A DNA stretch of 64,000 bases from Phoenix dactylifera (taxonomy: Eukaryota > Streptophyta > Magnoliopsida > Arecales > Arecaceae), in the NCBI RefSeq assembly GCF_009389715.1, contig NC_052401.1, positions 3,569,530-3,633,529 on the forward strand, read 5' to 3'. A model generated the notes under the pieces. That model saw nothing but the letters and a program-made list of their open reading frames with translations. It made no database searches and was not told where the DNA came from. Positions 49,780-61,158 of the stretch are shown here, in pieces. Each line of letters begins with the position of its first letter. Position 1 is the stretch's first letter. The translations under genes were made by a program, and so were the position numbers.

Positions 49780-50750
49780 CTGCATACTCCCAAAAAAACA
49801 TATGACGAGGTCTAAAGAAAACTGGTCAAGGATTTCTTGCACTACTCAAACCCTGCAATTTAACCTGTCTAAACAAGATTACAAGCACAGACCATTTCTA
49901 GGACTTTCCAGGTGGGGAACACCAAATTCTTACCGCATCACACCACATCACTTTTAGTTCAAAAACTTGATGCGCAACCATCACAAAATTCTGAACGGAT
50001 GACTCCAATATAGTATTGACAACTTTTAGCAATCCAGAACTATAATGAACACCAGAGTTAATTATTTAAAGGGTCTCTTTTACAAAGAATTTGACTGGTC
50101 TCAACTGCCACTAGTCGCATGCACCTGAAAAACCAAACAGATCAGTCTCTTCAATACACAAAAAATGAGTGTCAAAATAAATTTTAGCAGTGACCATACC
50201 TCCAGATTGCACCCTGTTATGCTTTACACCATATAGAAAGCATGTTGGCAACCATGTTTACGTTCCTTTAAGCATTAGTAGCAGCTGACGAACATAAACA
50301 GTCTCCAACTAAGGCGTAGCAAAATCTCCAAGGTGGTTCTGCATATTTATGCAGCTCTTGCAAGAAGGCTTGGCTGGGAAAATAGTACATACCCATCTTA
50401 CTGAAGAAAGTTAACTACTTGTTCGAAAAGATTAGAAAGGGCAAGAAATGGTTCTGAGTGCCTCAGCCATCTCATATTCCTTTGATTCAAGGGAGAAGGA
50501 AAGAAGTGAAAATTACATACCCAACACACCTAACAGGTACAGGACCTTTTTCTCAAGATGTAAACATCCAACACTGAAAAAACTTTTGGGGGATCCATCA
50601 TCTATATAACAGGGAAGGGTAGTGCTGCAGTAATATTAGACATCCAGGCACTGCATCTCAGGATCTTAAAACGGTGATGCAAAGTCAAACCAGAATTCAT
50701 CATTCAGTGGCAGCTAAATAGTGGACGGAACCAACAAAATTGCGAATTTG
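49780..50750. other. Region with possible 3' untranslated exons of a minus-strand transcript
   Basis: No coding similarity. A minus-strand acceptor-like TTTTTCAG stands near 50125, and the coding-like exon end of the 50.75-52.9 kb candidate gene lies just right. Otherwise unremarkable. Confidence 0.25.
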
Positions 50751-50751
50751 A

Positions 50752-52846
50752 TCATGTGAAGTCAGTCAGGGGTAACTTGTCACCCCAGGGAAGAATTCCA
50801 ATATCTTTGTGAATACATTCATAACCTGAAACAAAATCCATACATTAGAGTACTGCGGTGGAGATTGGGCAGTGTAGAATGGGAGAAACCTTATGAAAAA
50901 AAAAAATAAAGCATATTTTGAAAGAGAAAAGGAATAAAAGTGAGTATCTGTGCATTCAACAAAATTTGCAATCCCAGCAGTAAATTTGCACTGCCAGCCG
51001 ATAACAGATAGAATAAATTATGCATATCAAATGAACTCCTTATCAGGATACCGTTCCCACAAAGGTTGTGATTACTTTCCATCCATGTCTCCCACCAGGC
51101 AGCCTGATGGATGATCACTTCTAGTGCACTAGCAGCATATTAAGGCTCCTCCATTAAAATTAACAAACAAAGAGACAAAAAATGCACCATTTCTCCATTT
51201 ATATCTCCCTCTTCAAGATGGCCAGTAAATTCCCAGCACTTTTAATACTTGACACACTTGAAATATACAGAGCAAATAAAGAATCTCACTACAGGAACCC
51301 TTTAGCACCTGTTGTGGAAATAAAGGGTCCGAATTTAGTCCCACATCAATTAGATAGCGGAGAGGTCTGTTCCTTAAATGGAGGGGGCCTACCCCTTTCT
51401 CTTCAGAGACACCTTTTGTGGTGCAAAACCATGTGTGGGGAAGAGACTATGAAACTCCCCCCCAAAGCGGACAATACCTCTGAGGAGAAGCAGTCACTTC
51501 CGCTGTTTGAGCCCGGTGGGGACTGAGCTCTGAGGTTCGGGGGATACCCTCAGCCTCATCAATGGTGCTTTCGTTGAGAACCCTTGACCCCGGCACAAAC
51601 CCCTCTGCTGGAGGGCTATGTTGTGGGAATAAAGGGTCCGAACTTAGTCCCACATCGACTAGATAGTGGAGAGGTCTGTTCCTTAAATGAAAGGAAGCTA
51701 CCCTTTTCTTTTCAGAAGTGCCTTTTGTGAAGCAAAACCGTGCGTGGAGAAGAGACTATGAAACTCCCCCCCAAAGCGGACAATACCTCTGAGGAGAAGT
51801 AGTCGCTTTCGCTGTCTGAGACCGGTGGAAACTGAGCTCTGGGGTTCGGGGGATACCTCGGCCTCATCATACCCCATGTCCACCACCCAGCCACCATGCC
51901 AAACTTCCATTTCGACCATGGAAAGGAAGGTCAAGAGCTCCTCTGCTTCACCAATACCTCGCCAACAAGAATGTATCCAACACCATGCCACCAATCCTTT
52001 TACATCAACTGTCTCTCTTAATCACCGCATAGCACATAAGAACCTTAAAACCAATTAATTGCAAGACCTATCAAACTACAACTTTGCCCGATCCCCTGTA
52101 GCCACTATCAATATCACTCTCGGCTCAAAGACTTCTATGACTCTCGAGGTATTACTAAAAAATATCCAAGAGCAACGACACAGCATTCCCTTCCTAACCT
52201 CCCCTCTCTGGCAGTTCTTATTGCCTCTGAACATTTTCAAGAACCAACTTGAATACTGTAGTGTCACTGTTCATCTTCTTGAAATTCCTAATCCCGGTAA
52301 TTCATTAATATAACATGTTAGAATCTTTGGTTAAAGATCTAATCCTTTATTTTTTCGATGGTGTATGGTTCCATTGATAGGTCCAGAGATCAAAAATTCA
52401 ATAAGAATCTGATCAACAGAACGTGATAGAGAGTTCTAACAGGCATTAAAAGATTCTTCGCTATAATCGATAAAAGTTATCTCAAATATGTCCTAACTAA
52501 CCAAAAATCTTGTAAACATGGTTTTATATAGCCAAGAGAAAGAAGGAACCAAATTTCAAGAATTAGAGCGAAAAGCTACCAGCTTCGAGAATCCTCTCGG
52601 ATGCTCCATCGCCCCCACGCCGATGAGCGGAGGCGACGAATCTGGGTCTCCTCGCGCCGCCTGTTCCTCCTCTTCCCCTGGCAGCGGGGAGGGGAAGAGA
52701 CGGATAGGGCCTGTTAGGGATCCCGGAGGATTGGGAGCGCCCACGAGAACGGGGAATTTGGATGAGACTGAGGCAAGATTCTCCATTTCTCGAAACCCTA
52801 ACCCTATGGTTCCTGAAAACCCCAAGATTTCTCCTCCCGCCGTGGG

Positions 52847-52884
<38 letters not shown>

Positions 52885-52912
52885 AAGTGAGGGGGCGATG
52901 CAGCGGACTCAC
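50752..52912 (-). CDS. Possible small gene, function unknown
   Basis: Unrecognised. A GC-rich block at 52560-52912 has an open minus-strand frame with an ATG near 52786 (MENLASVSSKFPVLVGAP...), a C/T-rich leader with a CT microsatellite, and a candidate GTAGCT donor near 52580. Some 1.7 kb away, a strong acceptor (TTTTGTTTCAG, exon from 50825) opens a short exon: one frame gives about 19 residues, another about 23, before a stop. Joining the two ends directly keeps phase 0 and would give about 88 residues, but middle exons may exist. The intervening DNA contains a TRIM element. Supporting signs are GC contrast, a CACGTG box near 53000 and splice signals; there is no protein match. It could also be a non-coding transcript. 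Confidence 0.3.
51310..51869 (+). mobile_element. TRIM element with well-kept terminal repeats
   Basis: Direct repeats at about 51310-51561 and 51619-51869 start TGTTGTGG and share AATAAAGGGTCCGAA, TTAGTCCCACATC, AAGAGACTATGAAACTCCCC and GGACAATACCTCTGAGGAGA. The 57-base interior begins TGGTGCTTTCGTTGAGAA, next to the LTR where a primer site is expected, and ends purine-rich before the second repeat. The repeats differ at roughly a tenth of positions by eye, so the insertion is old. No coding capacity, and no clear target duplication was seen. Confidence 0.75.
52849..52883. repeat. GA/CT microsatellite, about 17 units
   Basis: Uninterrupted GA on the plus strand. Read on the minus strand it is CT and would lie in the leader of the possible small gene, about 65 bases before its ATG. 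Confidence 0.9.
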
Positions 52913-52984
52913 AGAACTCAGAAGCTTAGGTTGGCTGATGATAGAGCGGGAAAAGTTTTATTCCTAAAATAACCATCGCACGTT

Positions 52985-55900
52985 TGTTTCACGTGCTGGG
53001 CACGCATTGGCCAAATTATTTTTTTAAAAAAAAAATTTGATGGCTGATTCCTATATATTTTTTAATAACTATTTTAAGATTTTATTCCTCAAAAAAGAAT
53101 ATGTTGGATCTTGGAGTCATTATGTTAAATATGAGAAATTAAATTTAGTAACAAATCTCTCTATATTTCATTCAAAATTTAATTTATATTCTACTGGGTT
53201 CGCTGCACAAATATGGCAAACTAAAATTAAGCCAAGTTCATGTATTTCATTTATAAAAAACATAAATTTATTGTTTATAATAGGTTTGAATTTCTTCAAT
53301 TAGATAATAGCTTCGTTTATTTTTCATTGACCATATTAAGATTCGAAAGTTGTGTTTTTATAGATTGACCATAGAACTATTTCCTAATCGCCTTATGAAA
53401 CATGTGATATAGGATTTGATGACAAATTTCTTTGCCTTCTATTGATAATATTTAGGCCAAAATTTCATACCTCCATGTATTTTCTTCTTCTTCTTCTTGT
53501 TCTTGAGGGAAGAGATTCATACTTTCATGTATCAAATATAAGAAATAAAATTTAGCTACAAGTCCCTTTGTATTTCATTTATTGCATTATTTTTTTTTTT
53601 GTTTTCACATAGTGACCATAAAACCATCATGAGTTAATATAAAAAAAAAAATTTAGTGCTGTTTTCTTTTTTTACTTTATTTAATACATCAAAAACCCAA
53701 ATATTGCTTTCCATATAACAATCATAAAATGTTTCCTTAGATACTATTTTAAACATACATGGAACATTAAATCTAATAACTGGTCCCTTTAAGTTTTATT
53801 AATTATATTAAGATCCAAATAACAGGTTTGCCTATAATTCGTCGATTATATTAATTGTAAATTTTGTATTTCCATATAATGGGAGCCATTTATATCGTTA
53901 CTACTATTTTGATAATGTAAAAGCCCAGATTTCATGTTTTGATATAATGACTATTGAATCATTCAGTGATCACCTTGCAAGATATGTGATATAAATTTAA
54001 TGGCTTGTAGTTAAGTTGTCTATCAGGCTTGGGGGCCCCACAGTTTCTGCGTTGCACTCGGTCTGAAAAGCTACAAAATTAAATTGGGGGCTGATCTAAG
54101 CCCAGCCCAGCCTGAAAGTGTACTTTTTAGGGCAGGCCCAGCCTGACAATTGAGGCCAGGCTGGGTTGGGCTCAGATTCGGGTCTAGGCCCGTTCGAGCC
54201 CATTGACACCTCTTCATGCCATTTAGAGCTGATCATGAGCTAGATCTCGGGCTTACACTGTATTTATTTTAAATTGGGGGGTCTATTCAACCAAACCCTA
54301 CCGATGATCAGCTCTGAATTGCCATCGATATCACTTCATGGTGCAAGAGATTTCATGTAACCTGAATGGTGTTGAACATCCAGTGAAGTATATGGAAGTT
54401 TTGTGTACAAGATAATAATCATCGTTTACTCGAAAAGCAACTGTTCATCTTTTGCTCTACTCGGACTTTACATGTTGAAGCCCTATCTTAACTGTAAAAG
54501 AACACTATAAAATCACATCCGAGCCTTTAGACTATAGGCTTTATATTTGTAAATAGGGGTTTGCCTACATGATCTTAGCAACCAAAGATTTTGGTCGAAG
54601 TCTTGAGTAGCATATCTCAAAATATTTGAGCATAAGTAATTTTAGCATGCGAGCTTTCATGTGTCGTGCTGATCATGAATATAACTACACATTTTTTGAA
54701 TGCAAATGTGATAACAATTCTAAAGAGATGATTGTGATTGGATCAATTTTAGTAGTAATTCTTAACCCGAGATAAGTAGAATTTGATTTCGTTACTATTT
54801 CTAGACTAAGTGACGCGAAGATGGTTAATTTACGGTTTCTCTTATGCTTATATATTTACTTTTAAGATCGCATCAAGGTGCGCAAGCTTTTAACCGTATT
54901 GTCTTGCGCAAGTAAGAAACTAATCGTACTGATGTCCATATGTAAGAAACCCTAATTCCTTCTACTTGCATAACATGAAAAATTGTGTTTATTTGCTAGG
55001 AGAAGACAATGTGTATAGAAATAAGCTGCAGAGTTCAGTAATTGGACATGCCTCCTTGGCAACATGGCAGAATGTATTCAAAATATTACAGGGTTTGATA
55101 GTGGCCTCGCCAAGGCAGGCCCAAAAGATAGGACATATTTTCAGAAAAAAAAAAGAATAATTAAGTCAAAATTATTTTAAACAATACTTAATTACTATTT
55201 TTAATTAGTTTGACATGTCATCTGACCTGTTTTCAATCAAATCTTTGAACCCCACATTGTTTGTGTGCCAACTTCTCAGAAGCTATTCAAGAACATGCTA
55301 CTTCTAAGAAGGGAATATTTAAGACAAGCACTTAATTTTTATATTCATCTTCAACTGAAACTGCAAGTGGGAGTGACTAATGCAAGCTATTTATCAGCAT
55401 ATGGAGAAAATGTGAGATTCTGTATCTATTCTTAATGTTTGGGTCCTACAAAATATAGGTCACACACAGAGCCCTTGCTAACATTTAAAATGATAGGCTC
55501 AAACAGTTCTGGTTGGCATCTCAATATAAGAACCATCAAAATGGCCATACAGCACATTAACAGAACTTAGATGACAATAAATAGATTAAAGAATGGAAAA
55601 GAAATCTTTTTTTAATAGAAACAATAGAAATCTTTTCCTAGGTTATTAGTATGATACAGAAGTATATAAATTGGTTTTGCTCAAAATATAAATACATATA
55701 AATTGGCTGCACCCCTGCCTCAAATGTTCCAAAATCAGGTACTTCCTCACATATTTTGACAAAGATAATTCTCTAGATCAGTTTTCTCTGCCTTGCCCTC
55801 AAACATGCTCTGCAAGAGCACAAAAAATAAAAAAGAATAATAACTACTAGCCAAGGAGGGTTAGGGTTATTTAGAAGGCTATCTTCTCACTAAAAAGGCG

Positions 55901-58900
55901 ATTTACCGCAACTTTTTTAATTTTTTTTTTCCCCTCAAAGTGAACTTTACCATGAGAATTGGGAGTTCAAAATTATCATCCCTTCACTTCTTTTAGATCC
56001 TCTTTCACCTTCCAATGCAATGTCTTTGTCAAAATTCAGCTCACACTTTTCCTAGGTTTAATCATGTGGGAGCACCCATAATTAAGGCCCATATACGTTT
56101 TCACTTTAGTCCCAATCAGGGCCCATTGATATTCCTTGAGCAAGCAATAGTCTAAACAACTTACTTTAAGCACATTAGCACAGACATAATCTTTAAATAA
56201 AACATGCTCAAGGTCAAATATTCTTCTTAAGAGTCATACTAGTCAGCTAGGTTTATAACAACTAAACAATGGGGTTATAGGCCGAATCTTGCAAAAAACC
56301 CTTCCACTAATCTTGGTCGCAAGATAACAAAGTAGTCCTTAGGATGCCTCTTACTGTGAAACCAATGGGCCTTTTCTCTAACACTAAAAGAAGAATCTTG
56401 GAGCAGAGTGCTTTAGGATTTAGTCTTTCTTTTTCCTTTCTTACTTTCACAAAACAGGTATATTATATGCGATAATGAGACTGAGATTGAAGTATACAAT
56501 ATTAGTTCTAAAGCAAGAAGTTAGTTTAGAGTTTGGAGGACAATTAAGCTTTTAAAGCATGGAAAGTGGTGAAATGGGATGCTTGTCTTGTTGGGCTAGC
56601 TTAGCTATCTTATTATAGACAAACAACAAGCATCCCTGTGCTAAGATGCAAACTACTGGTTATTTAGCATGGTGGCCTTTGTACAGGTATTATTGTAAAT
56701 ATGTCAGCTAGAGTAACTTGATCATAATAATCCTAAGCCATAATTGATCCTTAAAGATAATGACCTTTGCCCTAATTATGAACAATCAGTACATCCATGC
56801 CTGGTGATAGATTAGACCCTATAGAACTTTTTAACAAGACCAATTACCTCTTCTGTTGTAGTATCTTATGGATATCTTATTTTCATTCTTTTTTTAAAAT
56901 TTTCAAGCCTTGTTTCAAGGATTAGTGTCAGTTTTGCTAATTCCTTTTTCACTAAGCAGTCCTGTTTAGAACCACCTTTAATGTTACTTATCTTATTAAA
57001 TGTTATTATAAATCTTTTTTCTTTTTTTTTTGCAAAAAGGTCAATAGTAGTGTTCTCATAGATAAATTAATGAAGCAATTGCTTGGTTGCTAGCCTTTGA
57101 TGCCTGTATTTACTGTCACTTGTGCACAGGAAATGCTAATTCTTCTTGTGTTGCTGCTTAAAATGGGAAGAAAAGGCCAAAAAAGAACATTTGATAATCT
57201 GAAAGTCTCAGGGGGCATAACTTAAATGAAGACAAATAAAATATGCTAGGTTGCATGATATGAAGTGAAATCAATCCAGATACTGTGGAGTGCCTCGCAT
57301 GGCTTCTTGTCTCTACATTCCAATGTGTCTGAAGTTGGACTTTCCAAGATGTTCTTCTCCTATATATAAAATAGAAGTACCAAGCACAAATTTTATGAAG
57401 TCTTAATAAAACAAGGGGTGAGTGGGCAGGGAAAAGCTAGCATTATGGGCATTCAAACAAGGAGCACTCCTTCCATCATCCTAGAGAGGTGTGCAATCAC
57501 TCTTTCTGAATAGTTTAAAAGAGGACACCGACTTTATCACAGTCTGCTTTGGCACTTGGATTCTTTCTTCTCTCATGTCATTCACTGTCCACACAAAGAG
57601 ATAGCCATGGCACCTTCCAAAGATACTCCCTTGTCCTAGAAGCCAGGGTGATATCTCTTTTAAATGGGTCGAGGTCTTGAAGGAATGGAGCAAAATGCTA
57701 GGTCTTTGCTTTGTATTCCTCCTTTCAACCACTTCCTTTATCTTTTTGTCTTTTCCTTTGCCTTCGCATGTTCATCCCATTCTTTCATTCAATAAAGTAG
57801 GAATATAAGATGAAGTGCACCACTTCAGTAAAGGAAAAGAAGCCTGGCTTGTGTCCTAGCTTTCGCAAGGCCATCACTTAGCTTGTTTGAGGATCAGCTT
57901 TCTCTCAAACATCGATGCATGGGATAATGTGATTGATGTCTTCATATTGGTTATTGATGGGCAAATAGTGGCTTGACGTTTCACTAGTTCTCGCATTCCA
58001 ATCATTCAATGGAAGAGAAAAGAAAATGGAACCATGATATCTTCATCATAAAAAGCGACAACAAGCCCTCGTACTATGTTACATTGCTCTAGAAATTCTT
58101 CTTGAGAGGTATGGATATGTTTCTTCAATCACTTTTCAGAAGCTTGATAAGGATATAGAATTGCTATTCTCACCGATAGCAACGTGAAGTGTACAATTCA
58201 TATACATCACAGTAGATGGTACTCATACCAACATGTATTTTTGTAGGTATAAAAGCATTTTAGTCTATGGGAACATATTAGCTCTGTTACAGCATTGTTA
58301 AAATATTTACAGAACAAGAAGAAAACAAAAAAAAGAAAAAAAATGATTTTATTTTTCTGTTTCATTGCATTTGGTACTTCTCAGGAGTTATATATACCCA
58401 TTACAGACTCCATACAAGAAAAATAATACAAGCTAATATAGAATTATACTAATAAAAAAAATAATACTCGTTGATACAAGTTATTATGTGATTCTTAAAA
58501 TTACTCTAACAAAACTATGCGAATAAAAAAAATAATACTGATCGATATAGGATCACGCTAATAAAAAAAATATATTATGGCTTGATAGAGGTTGTTACAT
58601 GATTCTAAAAATTATGCTAACAAATATGGTGACATGCTTCCACTTTTGCAATGAACGGCATATGGCTAGAACTTTGAGTTCCGTACTACGGTACCAGTGC
58701 ATGATTCATATCATAGCAGTTTCTCTAGCAAATTCATGGATACCAACTCTTCTAGCACCTCTGTGAAGTCGATCTGCACAATGATCATATCGAGTGGAAA
58801 CTTTTTTTTTTTTTGGGTTAAGCTAGCATAAATGATAACATGATGCAGATGCAGGTAACAAGTACTGCTAGACTTATCAACCATCGTAGAAGTAGTGAAT

Positions 58901-60770
58901 AACTTGTTTTATTGATCGAATATAGAGGAGAGATGGTGTCGATGATGAACTGCCATAAGTGATGGGCCTATTTGTTAGAGAGGGAGGGAAGTGAGGGGCC
59001 ACTGAAGATACATGAAGAGAGTAGGCACTGCTGGAGAAGCAGAGAAGTTACTAAGTGCATCAATGCTTAGTAGTCTTCCAAGTAAAAGAATCATTGAAGA
59101 GTATGGACCAGTCCATGGACTAGTTTAATACCACTTTTTACCCACAAAATGCACCTTACCAGTTGCAAGTTGTTGGACCTTTCCCTTAAATCACTAGCAA
59201 AATTTCTTAGAGCACTAGCAATCCATCCCTTTAATCTTTGTGACCACAACACTTGCTTCTTACTCTGTCACAGAAGTCCTAGATGGTGACCCTTCAGAAG
59301 GGCATCCTTCTCCTTAACACCTCACAAGATTTATCTAATGAGAACCATTCCTTAAAGGAGAGACTTCAGATGCCACTGATGCTTTGCAAGTAGGGGCCCC
59401 CAATGCAGGGTGGAACGAATGAGCTCAAATCCTAAAGGAGCAAAAGAAGAGTGAAGTAGAAGAAGCACTATGAAGCAAAGAAGGCCACTTTGGGAAGGGG
59501 GAGAGTAAAAAAGAGAGAGGTTCCAATTCAACTCCATATGATACCTTTCTAAAAAAACTCCATGTGAAACGAGGGCACTCTTTCCTATGTGAAGAGGGGG
59601 CCATAGAGATATCTTTATTTTTCTTTTCTAGTGGAGAGCATCCAACCCCACATCTCTCTCTCTCATACACAACTCTCATCCCTCCTTTGCTTTAGTAGCC
59701 TTCTCTTAAAGGCTATATCCTTGGGCAAGGGTAGGGAGGAGAAGGAATAAAGCAGACAAAAGCTTCAATGATTCCTTTCCACACAACATGTCCACACTGG
59801 TATATTATTACAGTGATCATTGTTGTTTATAATCATTTTGTTCTTATTATATTAATGTCAGTTGATCTTAGTTCTGAGGACATAATGATTCATCTATAAT
59901 CACATTTTGCTTTGTCACAGGTGTGCATGCATTGGGATATGATATGCCAGAGTTGTATACTTGCATCCATTTTCACATGCTGCTTATTGATGCTAGAATG
60001 ATAGAGAAACACCAGGTTGTAAGGTGAAAAACTGTGCTTCATTGAGTCAGCTGAGGACATTCCAAGCTTGGTTTTTAATTGCAGCATAAGAGACTCTGCT
60101 TTGTGGCCCATAGATCAGACGATCACCGAGTGAAATTAATAGTTTTACTATCACATTTTTCTCAACATTTTTATTGGGCATCCACAAAAAGTTTTGGCAA
60201 AAGAAAGCTCAAAAAGAGAAGGTACAAATTTAAAACCTTCACTACAACATTTGGGCGAATCATGTTCAATTTTGGTCTCATTTGGATAAATCTAAAGCTT
60301 ACGATTCGAACCATTTTTGAAGTAGTATGAACGATAACCAACAAAATGCGATCTGATCTAGCCATACTAGGAACCAGCCTGATCGGAAATGACATCCAGG
60401 TTTAGGATTCAGATGCAATTCACCAATCCGATCATGTCTTCAAAAAGTATATGCTATTTTCTCTCCTAACTAGTTATGCTCAACGAAATCATACAAATCA
60501 TCATAGCACTCATGAATTTCCTTTCAAAAACCCTTACCATTGCCCTAATTTGATTACTGCATTTATTCTCGGGAACCTATATATATATAGCCATAGCTTG
60601 GGACTAGGTCCAAATTTAAGTAGGATTCTCTGATTGAATCATATTGATGTCTAATAACACTCACTATACTCTCTATTATTTTCTTGTTGGGGATACAATA
60701 ACCTATGAACTTTTCATAAAACACTGAAGCCCACCGGAACTTCTGTTTTCCCTGTTAACAAAATTTAAAA
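52985..60770. other. Long intergenic stretch, no gene recognised
   Basis: AT-rich DNA with scattered short open frames. Two minor structures: a GC-rich dispersed repeat at about 54025-54225 with AGCCCAGCCCAGCCTGA, GGCAGGCCCAGCCTGA and a CCCATTGACACCTCTT end, a sequence type common in plant genomes; and a degenerate repeat at about 58445-58625 with several ACTAATAAAAAAAATAATAC-like words. No tRNA, rRNA or known microRNA sequence was recognised. Confidence 0.4.
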
Positions 60771-60824
60771 CCACCTCTCCCTCTTACTCTCTCCCTCTTT
60801 CTCACCTCCTCTATTTCTTCGCTA

Positions 60825-60959
60825 ATGAAGCCCAAAACAGCTCCAATCAAGCCAGCGAGCAGAACCCATTCCAAACTCTCCCCACTGAAACCAGAGAGCA
60901 GAGCAAAAGGAGAAAGAAAGAAAGAGACACTGCTCTTCTTGAAAGCAAAAGAGAGGTAG
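60825..60959 (+). CDS. Upstream ORF in the BAM3-like gene leader (44 aa)
   Basis: ATG at 60825 opens a 44-codon frame (MKPKTAPIKPASRTH...) rich in lysine, proline and serine, closing at 60959, 199 bases before the main ATG. It follows a CT-rich stretch of the kind where plant transcripts often start. Shorter upstream frames follow (near 60984, 61006 and 61121). A donor-like AG/GTAGGT at its end and TTTGTTCAG at about 61057-61065 could remove a 110-base leader intron, which would change only its last residues. Whether it is transcribed or translated cannot be told from sequence. Confidence 0.4.
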   Translation: MKPKTAPIKPASRTHSKLSPLKPESRAKGERKKETLLFLKAKER

Positions 60960-61158
60960 GTCCTATCTCCTTCCCGTTCCTTCCATGTGAAGTCTCTCCA
61001 TCAAAGATGCCTCTGTTTCCATTTGAAGCTTCTCAGATTCCTTTAGCTTTTTCTCCTTTGTTCAGCCCCTAAACCTCCATTTCTCCCCTCTCTCCCCTGT
61101 ACCCAAATCCCAAAAACCCATGCTGCGCTGAGAAAAGTTCACCATAACCCCAAACCAA

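Noticed and set aside
51182-51994. Open frames on both strands near 51.2-52.0 kb
   Set aside because: They lie largely within the two TRIM terminal repeats and repeat each other's words.
52059-52313. 84-residue plus-strand open frame
   Set aside because: No recognised domain or splice context; not supportable as a gene.
53000-60770. microRNA precursors
   Set aside because: I looked for the mature sequences of the common conserved plant microRNA families and recognised none; a folding scan was not possible.
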